Origin: Pseudomonadota bacterium
GTDB lineage: Bacteria > Myxococcota_A > UBA796 > SXON01
Assembly: GCA_005778355.1 (NCBI GenBank)
Contig: SXON01000079.1
Location: forward strand, 1 to 38,190
DNA: 38,190 nucleotides
Reading direction: 5' to 3'
The translations under genes were made by a program, and so were the position numbers. Of this stretch, positions 1-10,320 are shown piece by piece. The notes below the pieces were generated by a model. The model was not told the DNA's origin. It did no database searches and was given only the letters and a program-made list of their open reading frames with translations. The stretch's first letter is position 1. Each line of letters begins with the position of its first letter.

Positions 1-889
<889 letters not shown>

Positions 890-893
<4 letters not shown>

Positions 894-1930
894 GCGCTCC
901 CCCGGAGGAATGTCTCGACGGCGTGCCGGTATGCGCCCACTGCGGCCTCGACCATCGCGAGCTCAACCCACTCGTCAGCGGTGTGCGACACCTCTGATCG
1001 TCCTGGTCCCCACTTGATCGCGGGGAGGTCGCGGAGGTGCGCCCAGTCTGAGAGCGTGGGCGAGGCGAAGGTCGCGGCGCCTGGCCAGGCGGCCTGCGCC
1101 GCGGCGAGGATGGCGGCGCCGGGTGGGGTCTCCACCGGACGGAACCGGTCGGAGCGCACGTTCACCTCCGCAGCCACGCGAGCCCGGACCAGGGCCACGA
1201 GCTCGGCGGGGGTGTAGGCGGCCGTGGGGCGAATATCCACCGTGAACCTGGCCTCTCCCGGGATGACGTTGTGCCGTTCCCCGGCGCTCGCCACGGTGAC
1301 GGCGAGGGTGCTCCGCCCCGCCAGAGGGTGCACGCGGTCGAGGTCGAGGGATTCGAGTGCGAGGATGTCTCGGCACATCGCGTAGACGGCGTTGTCGGCC
1401 AGCTGCGGTCGTGCGGCGTGCCCGGCGCGCCCTCGGGCCACGCAGTCGAGCACCAGGAGCCCGTTCTGGGCGGTGGCGATGTCCATGCCCGTGGGCTCGC
1501 CCACGATTGCCGCGTCGAAACGCGGGAGGAGCGGTGCCAGCCTCTCGTAGCCCTCGCGTCCCACCTCCTCCTCGGCGGCCGCCACCAGCCAGAGCGACCC
1601 ACGTTCCACGCGGGCCGACTGGAAGGCGCACATCATCGCGGCGAGGCAGCCCTTGGCGTCGTTGGCGCCGAGGCCGTACATGCGGCCGCTCTCGACGGTT
1701 GGCGCCCAGGGGTCGCGTGTCCACTGCGAGGTGGCGGGAACGGTGTCGTAGTGGCTCAGGAGCAGGAGCCGGGGACCGGGTTGTCCGCTGTCCCGACAGA
1801 TCGCACGGTTATTGCCCTCGGCGGCCACGGGGAAACGTCCCGCGTTCCAAGACTCGAACACCTCCACCGCCGGGCCTTCCTCCCGCGAGGGCGAGCGCGC
1901 GCGCACCAGCCGCTCGAGCAGGTCGATCAC
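890..1930 (-). CDS. argE: M20-family N-acyl amino acid deacylase (ArgE type)
   Basis: 346-residue zinc-dependent M20 peptidase-fold deacylase. Metal-site residues are visible: H60 and D62 in SHYDTVP, D91 in GANDAKG, the catalytic pair E120/E121 in AAAEEEVG, E145 in GEPTG, and a C-terminal ligand H316 in SHTADEW. It sits 3 bases after argB and overlaps argH by 4 bases (ATGA), which points to removing the N-acyl group in arginine synthesis. Given the N-acylornithine carbamoyltransferase further along the cluster, the likely substrate is N-acylcitrulline (acetyl or succinyl) rather than N-acetylornithine. A related DapE or LysK-type deacylase cannot be ruled out from sequence alone, but the arg context makes it less likely. 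Confidence 0.85.
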
Positions 1931-1933
1931 CGA

Positions 1934-2830
1934 CTACCCGTCCTCGCGCCGGGCCACCAGCATCGTGCCGCAGCCCTCGTTGGTGAAGATCTCCAAGAGG
2001 AGAGCCTGCGGGCGCGTGCCATCGACGAGGTGCACGCGGGGCACGCCGCCGCGCAGGGCGTCGGTGACGGCCGAGATCTTGGGCAACATCCCACCGGAGA
2101 CGGCGCCGCCGCGCACGAGCTCGTCGACGGTGCCCAGGTCGCCGTAGGACACCAGCCGGCGGGGGTCGTTGACGTCTTCCAGGAGCCCGGGGACGGTGGT
2201 GCAGAGGATGAGCTTCTCCGCCTTCATCGCCATCGCGAGCCGGGCCGCGATCGTGTCGGCGTTGGTGTTGAGCAGGCCCCCGCCCTCGCCCATCGTGAGC
2301 GAGCAATACACAGGAACCATGTCGTTGTCGATGAGCAAGCTCGCGAGGGAGGGGTCGACCTTGTCGATGTCGCCCACGTGCCCGTAGTCAACCGAGGTTT
2401 CAATGCCGGTAGACGGGTCGCGAACCGTGCGCGGGGGCCGGCGGGTGGCCGCGAGGCTCATGCCGTCGCCGCCGGAGAGACCGACGGCCCGTACCCCGTG
2501 AGACGAGAGGGCACTCACGAGGTCGGAGTTGAGCGCGCCGCGGAAGAGCATCCGCGCCAGTTCGAGCGTGCGCGCGTCGGTCACGCGACGGCCGGCCACC
2601 ACCTCGCGGGGCACGTCCATCTTGGCGCAGAGCGCGTCGAGCTGCGGGCCGCCGCCGTGTACGAGCGCCACCCGGATGCCGACGTGATGGAGCAGCGCCA
2701 CGTCGGCCGCGAGGGCGTCGCGGGCCACGGCGTCGGCGAGGATCGCGCCCGACACCTTGATGACAAAGGTTTTCCCCCGGAAAAGGCGGAGGTACGGGTG
2801 GGCATCACGTAGCGAGAGGAGGCGTTCCAT
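1934..2830 (-). CDS. argB: N-acylglutamate kinase (ArgB)
   Basis: 298-residue amino-acid kinase that phosphorylates N-acylglutamate, the second step of arginine synthesis. Visible motifs: an N-terminal phosphate-binding FVIKVSGAI strand-turn (residues 22-30), VHGGGPQ (57-63), LSGGDG, NTNADTIAA, and a C-terminal GGMLPKI lysine motif. Length is normal for the family. ATG 2830 is the first good start; it heads the argB-argE-argH block and faces the divergent sensor-kinase gene across only 29 bases. In a pathway that uses succinylated intermediates, as suggested by the carbamoyltransferase of this window, the substrate would be N-succinylglutamate. Sequence alone does not decide between acetyl and succinyl. 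Confidence 0.9.
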   Translation of the reverse strand: MERLLSLRDAHPYLRLFRGKTFVIKVSGAILADAVARDALAADVALLHHVGIRVALVHGGGPQLDALCAKMDVPREVVAGRRVTDARTLELARMLFRGALNSDLVSALSSHGVRAVGLSGGDGMSLAATRRPPRTVRDPSTGIETSVDYGHVGDIDKVDPSLASLLIDNDMVPVYCSLTMGEGGGLLNTNADTIAARLAMAMKAEKLILCTTVPGLLEDVNDPRRLVSYGDLGTVDELVRGGAVSGGMLPKISAVTDALRGGVPRVHLVDGTRPQALLLEIFTNEGCGTMLVARREDG

Positions 2831-2859
2831 GGCGGGGCGGCGGCTATCATGCTGGACGG

Positions 2860-4116
2860 ATGTTGCCGCCGAGTGACAATGCTGCCGCCACGATGCGCTG
2901 GCTGTCCCGTTGGCGCCGGATGACGATGTTGCTCTTGGCGCTGGGCCTCGGTGCCGAGGGGCTGGTGGCCCTGGGCGAGTTGCCGATCGTCGAGGGCGTG
3001 GCGTGGTTGCTGGTGCTCGCCGCGGTTGACCTCGCCGAGTCGCGACTCCTGCGACGCGTACCCGCGCGGGAGTGGATGGCGGTGGCCCACGTGGCGGTGA
3101 ACTTGGCGGTGCTCGGCCGCCTCGCGTGGGCGTTTCGGGCCGGGGACCACCCGTCGCTCTTGCTGCTCATCCTCCAGGTGGGCGCGACCAATATCGTGCT
3201 TCGGCGCCCCGTTGCCTACGTGGTGACGACGGGGATCATCGGGCTCTATGCATTTCTCATCGCGTTTTCGCCACGCCTGATCCCGTTGCCCTCGCCGGTG
3301 CCCTCGGAGCAGCTTGGCCGGATGGTGGGACAGGTGGCCACGTTCGTCGTGGCTTCGGCTGGGGTCGCCTGGTTCGTGACCGAGGTTCAACGTACGCTTC
3401 GCGACCGTGAGAACCGTCTGCAGAACGCGCTCGACGAGCACAACTCCAGCGCACGCCTCGCCGCGCTTGGCATCCAGGCCGCCGGGATCGCCCACGAGCT
3501 GGGAACGCCACTCTCCTCGATCGATATGCTCGCGGCGGAAGCCCAGAGTTACCCGGACGAGGCCAACGAGGCGCTCGCGACCTTGCGCGACCAGGTGCAA
3601 CGTTGCCGGGGCATCTTGAACCGGGTGCGCGACCAGAGCGCCCGCACCATTTCGTCAGAAACGGAGGGTCTAGGCCTCGCGTTGCGCGAGTGGATTGACG
3701 AGTGGGCCGCGGCCGGTCCCGGGCGAGCGCACATCGACGTGGACATCCCGCCCGATGTCGACGTGGCTTTTTGTCGCGGCTCAGCGGACGATTGGCGGGG
3801 GGTCGTGTGGACGGGACTCGATAACGCCCTGAAGGCCGGCGCCCCGCTGGTGGTCAGGGCGCGGCGAAATGGCGCAGGTGTTGTGGTCGAGGTTGACGAT
3901 AGTGGGCCTGGACCTTCGCCCGAGATGTTGACGCGCGCCGGCGAGGCGTTTTTTACCGCATGGCCGGGTGGAGGCGGAAGAGGGCTCGGTCTGTTCGCAG
4001 CGCGCACCTTCGCGCGGCGTTTTGGCGGCGACGTGATCCTCAGCCGACGGGAAGGTGGCGGAGGGCGGCTCGAGGTTCGTTTTGGTAATCTGGATAGCAA
4101 CACGAGTACGTCATGA
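2860..4116 (+). CDS. RegB/PrrB-like membrane histidine kinase
   Basis: 418 residues. About six hydrophobic segments span residues 22-173, followed by a short coiled stretch, the dimerisation/phosphoacceptor box AAGIAHELGTPLSSI with H212, and a HATPase_c domain (a DNALKAG N-box near 323, a DDSGPGPS G1 box and a GRGLGLFAA G2 box). The ELGTPLS form of the H-box is typical of the RegB/PrrB/ActS redox kinases. A cysteine, C249 in QRCRGIL, lies 37 residues after the histidine, close to the redox-switch cysteine described for Rhodobacter RegB. The RegB quinone-site motif was not recognised. The stop overlaps the response-regulator ATG (ATGA). Start ATG 2860 has GGAC just upstream; ATG 2893 is an alternative. 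Confidence 0.87.
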   Translation: MLPPSDNAAATMRWLSRWRRMTMLLLALGLGAEGLVALGELPIVEGVAWLLVLAAVDLAESRLLRRVPAREWMAVAHVAVNLAVLGRLAWAFRAGDHPSLLLLILQVGATNIVLRRPVAYVVTTGIIGLYAFLIAFSPRLIPLPSPVPSEQLGRMVGQVATFVVASAGVAWFVTEVQRTLRDRENRLQNALDEHNSSARLAALGIQAAGIAHELGTPLSSIDMLAAEAQSYPDEANEALATLRDQVQRCRGILNRVRDQSARTISSETEGLGLALREWIDEWAAAGPGRAHIDVDIPPDVDVAFCRGSADDWRGVVWTGLDNALKAGAPLVVRARRNGAGVVVEVDDSGPGPSPEMLTRAGEAFFTAWPGGGGRGLGLFAARTFARRFGGDVILSRREGGGGRLEVRFGNLDSNTSTS

Positions 4117-4688
4117 ACACGGTCCTGGTGGTCGAAGACGACGCGGTACACCGCGACGCGCTGGCTCGCACCCTTCGACGCGCGGGTTTCGCGGTCATCA
4201 CCGCCGAGGGCGTGACCCAAGCGGAGACGGCGGTCAAGACGCGCACGCCCGACGCGGCCATCATCGATCTTCGGCTCCAGGACGGCGACGGCATCATGGT
4301 GGTGAAGATGCTCAACCTGCGCGCCCCTCGCTGCCGCAGCATCGTGCTCACCGGCTACGGCAGCATCCCGGTGGCGGTCGACGCGGTGAAGAACGGCGCG
4401 GTCGACGTGCGCGCGAAGCCCACCACCCCGGAAGACATCATCTCGGCGCTGCGCAAGGCGCTGGCCCAGCCAGCCCCGCCCACCGAGCTCGACGAGGTGG
4501 AGCGCCAGCACATCATGCGCACCCTCGAGGGCACCGAGGGCAACATCTCCCACGCGGCTCGGCGGCTCGGTTTGCACCGTCGCACGCTGCAGCGCAAGCT
4601 CCAGCGCCTCGATGGCACGCTGTCGGTGCCCCCGGGTCGCGAGTACGAAGACGACGACGAGGACTCGGGCGACGAGGCCAGCGCCTAG
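4113..4688 (+). CDS. RegA/PrrA-like response regulator with Fis-type HTH
   Basis: 191 residues. Receiver domain 1-118 with acidic pocket E8/D9/D10, phospho-acceptor D52 (IIDLRLQDGDG), T80 and K102 (AKPTTPEDI). A linker leads to a Fis-like helix-turn-helix at about 143-165 whose HRRTLQRKLQR recognition helix is the hallmark of RegA/PrrA/ActR regulators. The C-terminal 20 residues are an acidic tail (EDDDEDSGDE) not usual for the family. Coupled to the kinase gene by ATGA, so almost certainly its cognate partner and likely to control redox- or respiration-linked genes. The stop is a CTAG shared with the convergent giant gene: both end in TAG on opposite strands. Confidence 0.9.
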   Translation: MNTVLVVEDDAVHRDALARTLRRAGFAVITAEGVTQAETAVKTRTPDAAIIDLRLQDGDGIMVVKMLNLRAPRCRSIVLTGYGSIPVAVDAVKNGAVDVRAKPTTPEDIISALRKALAQPAPPTELDEVERQHIMRTLEGTEGNISHAARRLGLHRRTLQRKLQRLDGTLSVPPGREYEDDDEDSGDEASA

Positions 4689-7600
4689 CGGCGTCGACGG
4701 CGGATAGCGAGGGCAGCGCTAGCGAGCAGCGCGACCGCAGGCGCCGTCCCGGCCCCGGCGTCGCAACCGCAGCCGGGCTCTGACAGCTCGACCTTGGCGC
4801 ACACGTCGTCGCCGTCCTCGGTGCCGTCGCAGTCGTCATCGATGTCGTTGCAGGTTTCCTCGGCGGCGGGGTTCACCAGGGCAGCGTCCTCGTCGCAGTC
4901 CCCCGCCTCGGCCAGGTAGCCCTCGGGCTGCGCGCAGGCGGCCACGCCGAGGCTGCCGCCGTAGCCGTCGCCGTCGGCGTCGGGGTACCAGGTGGTGGCG
5001 TCGAGCGCCTCTTCGTCCACGTCGCCGTCGCAGTCCTCGTCCACCTCGTCGCAGGTCTCCACCGCCGAGGGGTTGATCTCGGGGTCGATGTCATCGCAGT
5101 CGCCACCGGCGAGCGCGTAGATGTCCTCGGGATCGCAGAGCTCGACTGCGTCGCCCTCGCCGTAGTCGTCGCCGTCGGCATCGAACCAGCTCTCGTACTT
5201 GCCGGTGGCGCTGTCGTCGGCGTCGTCCGCGAGGCCGTCGCAGTCCTCGTCGGTGTCGAGCGCGTCGCACACCTCCTCCATCCCCGGGTTGACCGCCGGC
5301 TCGGCGTCGTCGCAGTCCACGCCGATCGAGGCCACCACCGCGTCGGCCTCACCGGCATCGTCGCAGTCGAGGTCGTCGCTGGGGGCGGACTCGGCAGTGG
5401 CCCAGCCGTCGCCGTCGGCGTCGACGTAGCAGGCCTCGAGGGCGTCGCAATTACTGTCGGCCTCGTCGCCGACCACCTCGTCGAGGCCCGGGTTGACCTC
5501 GGCGTTATTGTCGTCGCAGTCCTCGAGGTAGCCGCCGTAGCCCTCGGGACGGTCGCAGGCGACCACGCCGTCGGTCGCGAGGCCGTAGTTGTCGCCGTCG
5601 GCGTCGGGGTACCAGGTGACGAGCGTGGTGCTATCGACGCTCGGGTCGGCCTCGCCGATGAGGCCGTCGCAGTCCTCGTCGGCGCTCGCCGGATCGCACA
5701 CCTCGGCGCCGGCCGGGCTGGTGGTAGCGCTGCTATCGTCGCAGTCCTCGCCGAGCGCCAGCGTGGCCAGCGTGGCCTCGCCCGCGTCGGTGCAGTCGGT
5801 GTCGCTGCTCGCGACGCTCGCGCTGCTCGCGTAGCCGTCGGCGTCAAGGTCGGAGAGGCAGCTCTCGCCGCCGTCGCAGTCCTGGTCGACCTCGTCGCCG
5901 TTCACCTCGGCGGCCCCGGGGTACACGCCGTTGTCGGTGTCGTCGCAGTCGTCGTCGTTGTCGACATGCCCGGCCGGCTGGTCGCAGAGGGTCTGCGGCG
6001 CCCCCGCGTCGCCGTAGCCGTCGCCGTCGGCGTCCGCGTACCAGGTGGTGCGGGTGCCCGAGGACACGCCGGGGTCGTCGTCGTCGGCGAGTCCGTCGCA
6101 GTCCTCGTCGGTGTCGCGGGCGTCGCAGACCTCGGCGGCCGCTGGGCTGCGCGTGTCGTCGGTGTCGTCGCAGTCCGGGGTGGCGGCGTAGCTCGTGGCC
6201 GTCACCTCGCCGGCATCGCTGCAGTCGCTGTCGGCGGAGTCTTGCTGGGTGCCGCCGGAGTAGCCGTCCTCGTCGGCGTCGTCGTAGCAGATCTCCTCGC
6301 CGTCGCAGTCGCCGTCGACCTCGTCGCCCACCACCTCGGTGGCGCCGGGATGGGTGCCGCTGTCGCTGTCGTCGCAGTCGGTGCCGCGGGCGAGGTCGGT
6401 GGCGGAGGCCTCGAAGCTGTCGGCGCAGTCGCCGTCCGACGAGGTGCGGAGCGTCGACACCGCGTAGCCGTCGTCGTCGGCGTCGGTGTAGCAGGTTTCC
6501 TCGCCGTCGCAGTCGCCGTCGACCCCGTCGGCCTCGGCGTCGGTCGCGCCGGGGTGCACGTCGTCGTCGCTGTCGTCGCAGTCGGTCGACGGCGAACTGG
6601 TACTGCCCTCGTAGGCGTCGTTGCAATCGTCGTCGGTCGACACGCGCGTGTCGCCGCTGCCGTCGAGGTAGCCGTCGTTGTCGTCGTCCTCGAAGCACAG
6701 GTAGCTGCCGTCGCAGTCCTGGTCGATGGTGTCGCCGGCCACCTCGACGGCGCTCGGGTAAGACGTCGCGTCGGCGTCGTCGCAGTCGGTGGTGTCGGTG
6801 CTCGCGTCGCCCTCGTTGGCGTCCTGGCAGTCGGTGTCGGCGGAGCTGCGCGTGTCGCCCCGGGTGTCGAGGTAGCCATCGCCGTCGTCGTCGTCGTAAC
6901 AGAGCTCGTAGCCGTCGCAATCGGCGTCGAGGCCGTCGGCCACGGCCTCGGTTTCCCCGGGGTTGGCGTCGGCGTCGGTGTCGTCGCAATCGGTGGTGGG
7001 CGTGGAGCTGCCGCCCTCGTTGTCGTCGAGGCAGTCGGAGTCGGTGGAGCTCCGCGTGTCGCCCGCGGCGTCGAGGTAGCCGTCGTCGTCGTCGTCGTCG
7101 TAACAGAGCTCATAGCCGTCGCAGTCCTCGTCGTCGCCGTTGGCGACGGTCTCGGTGGCGCCCGGGTAGTCCAATGCGCTGGTGTCGTCGCAGTCGGTGG
7201 TGGGGTCGGTGGACAGGCCCTCGTAGGCGTCGTCGCAGTCGGTGTCGGTCGACGCCCGGGTGTCGGCGGTGGTGTCGAGGTAGCCGTCGTTGTCGTCGTC
7301 GTCGTAGCAGGTCTCCGCGCCGTCGCAGTCCTCGTCGTCGCCGTTGGCGACCGTCTCGGTGGCGCCGGGCCGATCGCCGCTGCTGGCGTCGTCGCAGTCG
7401 GTGGTGGGATCGGTGCTGGTGCCCTCGTACGCGTCGTTGCAGTCGGTATCGGTGGACGCGCGCGTGTCGCCGGTGGTGTCGAGGTAGCCGTCGTTGTCGT
7501 CGTCGTCGTAGCAGTTCTCGTAGCCGTCGCAGTCCTCGTCGTCGCCGTTGGCGGTCGTCTCGGTGGCGCCCGGGTAGTCGGCGGCGCTCGAGTCGTCGCA

Positions 7601-10243
7601 GTCGGTGGTGGCAGTGCTGCTACCGCCCTCGTAGGCGTCGGTGCAATCGAGGTCGCTCGAGTTGCGGCGGTCGGCGGTGGTGTCGAGGTAGCCGTCGTCG
7701 TCGTCGTCGTCGTAACAACTCTCGTAGTTGTCGCAGTTCTGGTCGATGCCGTCGTCGACGACCTCCGTCGCGTTCGGGCGGACCGTCGAGTCGGCGTCGT
7801 CGCAGTCGGTGGTGGCGTCGGAGGTCGTGCCCTCGTAGCTGTCTGAACAGTCGGTGTCGGTCGACGCGCGCGTGTCGCCGGTCGTGTCGAGGTAACCGTC
7901 GTTGTCGTCGTCGTCGTAGCAGGTCTCCGCGCCGTCGCAGTCCTCGTCGTCGCCGTTGGCTGTCGTCTCGGTGGCGCCCGGGTAGTCGGCGCTGCTGTTG
8001 TCGTCGCAATCGGTGGTGGGATCGGCGCTGGTGCCCTCGTAGGTGTCGGTGCAGTCGAGGTCGGATGAGTTGCGGGTGTCGGCCGTGGTGTCGAGGTAGC
8101 CGTCGTTGTCGTCGTCGTCGTAGCAGGTCTCGTAGTTGTCGCAGTTGTTGTCGATGCCGTCGGCGGGCACTTCCGTGGCGCCGGGGCTCACGGCCGAGTT
8201 GGTGTCGTCGCAGTCGTCCGACGAGGTGCTGACACCGGCGCCCACGTAGTACCCGTCGCCGTCGGCGTCGGTGAGGCCGTAGTACACCGCCGCGTAGCCG
8301 TTGCTGCTGCTGGCGCAGTAGCCGCCGACGATGATGTCGGAGCGAGTGTCGCCATTGACGTCGCCCGCGCTCGCCACGGAGAAACCAAGGCAGCTCGTGC
8401 TCGATCCGGTGACGGTGCCGTGGTAGCTCGACGAGATGCCCCCCGAGCTCCCGGCGTAGGTGCGCACGAGGCCGGCGCTCGACGAGTAGAGGTAGCCGCC
8501 CACCACGATGTCGTCGTAGCCGTCGGCGTCGATGTCGCCGGCGCCGGCCACGGCGTAGCCGAAGTAGGCGATGGCTGGCCCGGTGATCGAGGTGGTGGCG
8601 CTGGCGCCCACGCCCGAGGCCGAGCCGTGAAAGACCTGGGCGCGCCCATAGTAGGAGGAGTAGCCCCAGGCGCCGATGACCACGTCGTCGTAGCCGTCGG
8701 CATCGACGTCGCCCGCCCCGGCGACGGAGCCGCCGAAGTTATTGAGCGTCGCGTCGCCGCTCAGCGTGCGCGAGGCGGTGGAGGCAACACCGCTCGACGA
8801 GCCGTGGAACACCTCGGCATAGCCCGTGTTGCTGTTGTATTGGGAGGCACCCACGATCACGTCGTCGTAGCCGTCGCCATTGACGTCGCCCGCGCCATCG
8901 ACGTCGATGCCAAACGAAGAGAGGCTGGCCGCGCCGGTGAGGGTCGCGGCGGCGGTGGTGGAGAGCCCGGTGGGAGATCCCTCGAAAACGTAGGCTGCGC
9001 CGATGTAGTTTGGCGAACCATTGGCGTAGGCCCCCACGATCACGTCGGCGTATCCGTCGCGGTCGACGTCGCCGGCCCCGGCCACGGCGTAGCCGAAGCT
9101 GCTCGCCGCGTTGCCGCTCAGCGTGATGTCGGCGCTGCTGGACACGCCCGTGGAGGATCCGTAGTACAGGTAGGCCGCGCCGGCCGAGGAGGACACGCCA
9201 TCGGCACCCACGATGAGATCGTCGAAGCCGTCGCCGTTGACGTCGCCCGCGCCGTCGACAGATCGGCCAAAGTAGGTGCTGGTGGTGGGGCCGGTGAGCC
9301 GGGTGGCGGCCGTGGTGGACAGGCCCGAGCTGGTGCCGTGGTAGATGTACACTCGACCGGTGGACGTCGAGTAGGCCGGAGCGCCCACCGCCACGTCGTC
9401 GTAACCGTCGAAGTTCACGTCGCCGATGCCGGCCACGCTGCGGCCGAGGTATTCGGCGCTGCTCCCGCTCTGGGTCCAGCCCGCGCTGTAGCTGACTGGG
9501 TCGATGTGAATGGGCCAGGTTGCCCCTTCGTCGTCCACCACGATGCGGAGCGTGCTGCCGTCCACCTCCATCCACGCGTCGAGGATCTTCCCGTTGTCGT
9601 CCCAGGCGGCGAGATCGGCGAAGCCCCACTCGCGGTCGGCGCCGATGAAGGCCACGGCGTGATCGTCGCCGAGGTCGAGGATCTCGGCGTTCTCCACATG
9701 CATCTCGACCACGATGGGCCCGGTGCCCCGGGGCGGCCGCGCCAGGTCCCAGCCCACCTGCACGCGCCCGGGCGTGCTCGCCCACCACTCCACGGCGCCT
9801 TCGCCGCGCTCTACTCGCTGCACGCAGGCACCGCCCGGGAGCTCCTCCCCGGTACTGACACACTCCCCGAGTTGCACCTCGCCGCCGAGGGGCGCCAACC
9901 TATCGTCGCGGCCCCAGCCGATCGTCACCAGTCGCAGCGCGTCGGGCCCGGAGCCGAGGCTCGTCCCCTCTTGACTCAGGCGCACGTCCATGCCCATGAG
10001 CGGCTGAACCGCGAGGAAACCATCGGCCACCGCGCCGAAGGCGTGGGCGTCCGCCTGCTCTCGAGCGTTGGTCACCTCGCCCCAGTCCGGTCCGAGCCCG
10101 GCCGCCGCGTTGGGCGCGCCGGCGTCGTCCACCGCGTTGGGTTGCACGTCCGACGGCGTGCAGGCCCACGCGAGCAGGCCGAGGGCGGAGGAACACGAGA
10201 GGGACGCGAGGCGTCGCGTGGCCGGGGGGAGCTTCAGGCGCAT
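4685..10243 (-). CDS. giant FG-GAP + MopE-repeat surface lipoprotein with MYXO-CTERM-like tail
   Basis: 1,852 residues. The N-terminus is a signal peptide with a candidate lipid-anchor cysteine (LLAWAC, C28). A unique domain follows to about residue 250. Then come seven FG-GAP (integrin-alpha-type) repeats, each with a GAGDVNGDG(Y/F)DD core (about 9480-8280), enough for one seven-bladed propeller. Next are 17 repeats of the DCDD...PGATE...DCDG pattern known from MopE and myxobacterial proteins (about 8220-4790). The Asp-rich cores (YDDDDNDGYLD) predict calcium binding. The C-terminus is CGCDAG, a hydrophobic helix and RRRRR, matching the MYXO-CTERM sorting signal. Having both a lipobox-like start and a C-terminal sorting signal is unusual. 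Likely a surface-displayed adhesin or scaffold; ligand unknown. Confidence 0.92.
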   Translation of the reverse strand: MRLKLPPATRRLASLSCSSALGLLAWACTPSDVQPNAVDDAGAPNAAAGLGPDWGEVTNAREQADAHAFGAVADGFLAVQPLMGMDVRLSQEGTSLGSGPDALRLVTIGWGRDDRLAPLGGEVQLGECVSTGEELPGGACVQRVERGEGAVEWWASTPGRVQVGWDLARPPRGTGPIVVEMHVENAEILDLGDDHAVAFIGADREWGFADLAAWDDNGKILDAWMEVDGSTLRIVVDDEGATWPIHIDPVSYSAGWTQSGSSAEYLGRSVAGIGDVNFDGYDDVAVGAPAYSTSTGRVYIYHGTSSGLSTTAATRLTGPTTSTYFGRSVDGAGDVNGDGFDDLIVGADGVSSSAGAAYLYYGSSTGVSSSADITLSGNAASSFGYAVAGAGDVDRDGYADVIVGAYANGSPNYIGAAYVFEGSPTGLSTTAAATLTGAASLSSFGIDVDGAGDVNGDGYDDVIVGASQYNSNTGYAEVFHGSSSGVASTASRTLSGDATLNNFGGSVAGAGDVDADGYDDVVIGAWGYSSYYGRAQVFHGSASGVGASATTSITGPAIAYFGYAVAGAGDIDADGYDDIVVGGYLYSSSAGLVRTYAGSSGGISSSYHGTVTGSSTSCLGFSVASAGDVNGDTRSDIIVGGYCASSSNGYAAVYYGLTDADGDGYYVGAGVSTSSDDCDDTNSAVSPGATEVPADGIDNNCDNYETCYDDDDNDGYLDTTADTRNSSDLDCTDTYEGTSADPTTDCDDNSSADYPGATETTANGDDEDCDGAETCYDDDDNDGYLDTTGDTRASTDTDCSDSYEGTTSDATTDCDDADSTVRPNATEVVDDGIDQNCDNYESCYDDDDDDGYLDTTADRRNSSDLDCTDAYEGGSSTATTDCDDSSAADYPGATETTANGDDEDCDGYENCYDDDDNDGYLDTTGDTRASTDTDCNDAYEGTSTDPTTDCDDASSGDRPGATETVANGDDEDCDGAETCYDDDDNDGYLDTTADTRASTDTDCDDAYEGLSTDPTTDCDDTSALDYPGATETVANGDDEDCDGYELCYDDDDDDGYLDAAGDTRSSTDSDCLDDNEGGSSTPTTDCDDTDADANPGETEAVADGLDADCDGYELCYDDDDGDGYLDTRGDTRSSADTDCQDANEGDASTDTTDCDDADATSYPSAVEVAGDTIDQDCDGSYLCFEDDDNDGYLDGSGDTRVSTDDDCNDAYEGSTSSPSTDCDDSDDDVHPGATDAEADGVDGDCDGEETCYTDADDDGYAVSTLRTSSDGDCADSFEASATDLARGTDCDDSDSGTHPGATEVVGDEVDGDCDGEEICYDDADEDGYSGGTQQDSADSDCSDAGEVTATSYAATPDCDDTDDTRSPAAAEVCDARDTDEDCDGLADDDDPGVSSGTRTTWYADADGDGYGDAGAPQTLCDQPAGHVDNDDDCDDTDNGVYPGAAEVNGDEVDQDCDGGESCLSDLDADGYASSASVASSDTDCTDAGEATLATLALGEDCDDSSATTSPAGAEVCDPASADEDCDGLIGEADPSVDSTTLVTWYPDADGDNYGLATDGVVACDRPEGYGGYLEDCDDNNAEVNPGLDEVVGDEADSNCDALEACYVDADGDGWATAESAPSDDLDCDDAGEADAVVASIGVDCDDAEPAVNPGMEEVCDALDTDEDCDGLADDADDSATGKYESWFDADGDDYGEGDAVELCDPEDIYALAGGDCDDIDPEINPSAVETCDEVDEDCDGDVDEEALDATTWYPDADGDGYGGSLGVAACAQPEGYLAEAGDCDEDAALVNPAAEETCNDIDDDCDGTEDGDDVCAKVELSEPGCGCDAGAGTAPAVALLASAALAIRRRRR
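6680..8219 (-). repeat. tandem ~207-bp coding repeats, partly in 414-bp dimers
   Basis: The first eight DCDD repeats of the giant protein have a period of about 69 codons and stay alike at DNA level; long near-identical stretches recur, for example at 7275-7348 and 7888-7960. Units 1 and 3 share a NSSDLDCTD(T/A)YEG segment, and units 2 and 4 share ADYPGATETTANG and a TTGDTRASTDTDC segment. So the pair 1-2 was apparently duplicated as a block to give 3-4. The later nine units (toward 4790) are more diverged. The pattern suggests recent unequal crossover at the N-proximal side of the array. Confidence 0.8.
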
Positions 10244-10320
10244 GGGTCAGCATAGCACCGGTGGCGTCGGGACGTCTAGATGCTGGGAGGCTAGGGGTTC
10301 GGGCGTCGCGGTTTGGGTGC

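Noticed and set aside
5966..7846. Long plus-strand open frame (Val/Ala-rich) opposite the Asp-repeat gene
   Set aside because: A by-product of GTC/GCG codon repeats in the giant gene; low-complexity translation, no plausible protein.
4790..8220. Regularly spaced repeats resembling a CRISPR array
   Set aside because: They are in-frame protein repeats of about 207 bp with coding constraint, not short repeats with unique spacers.
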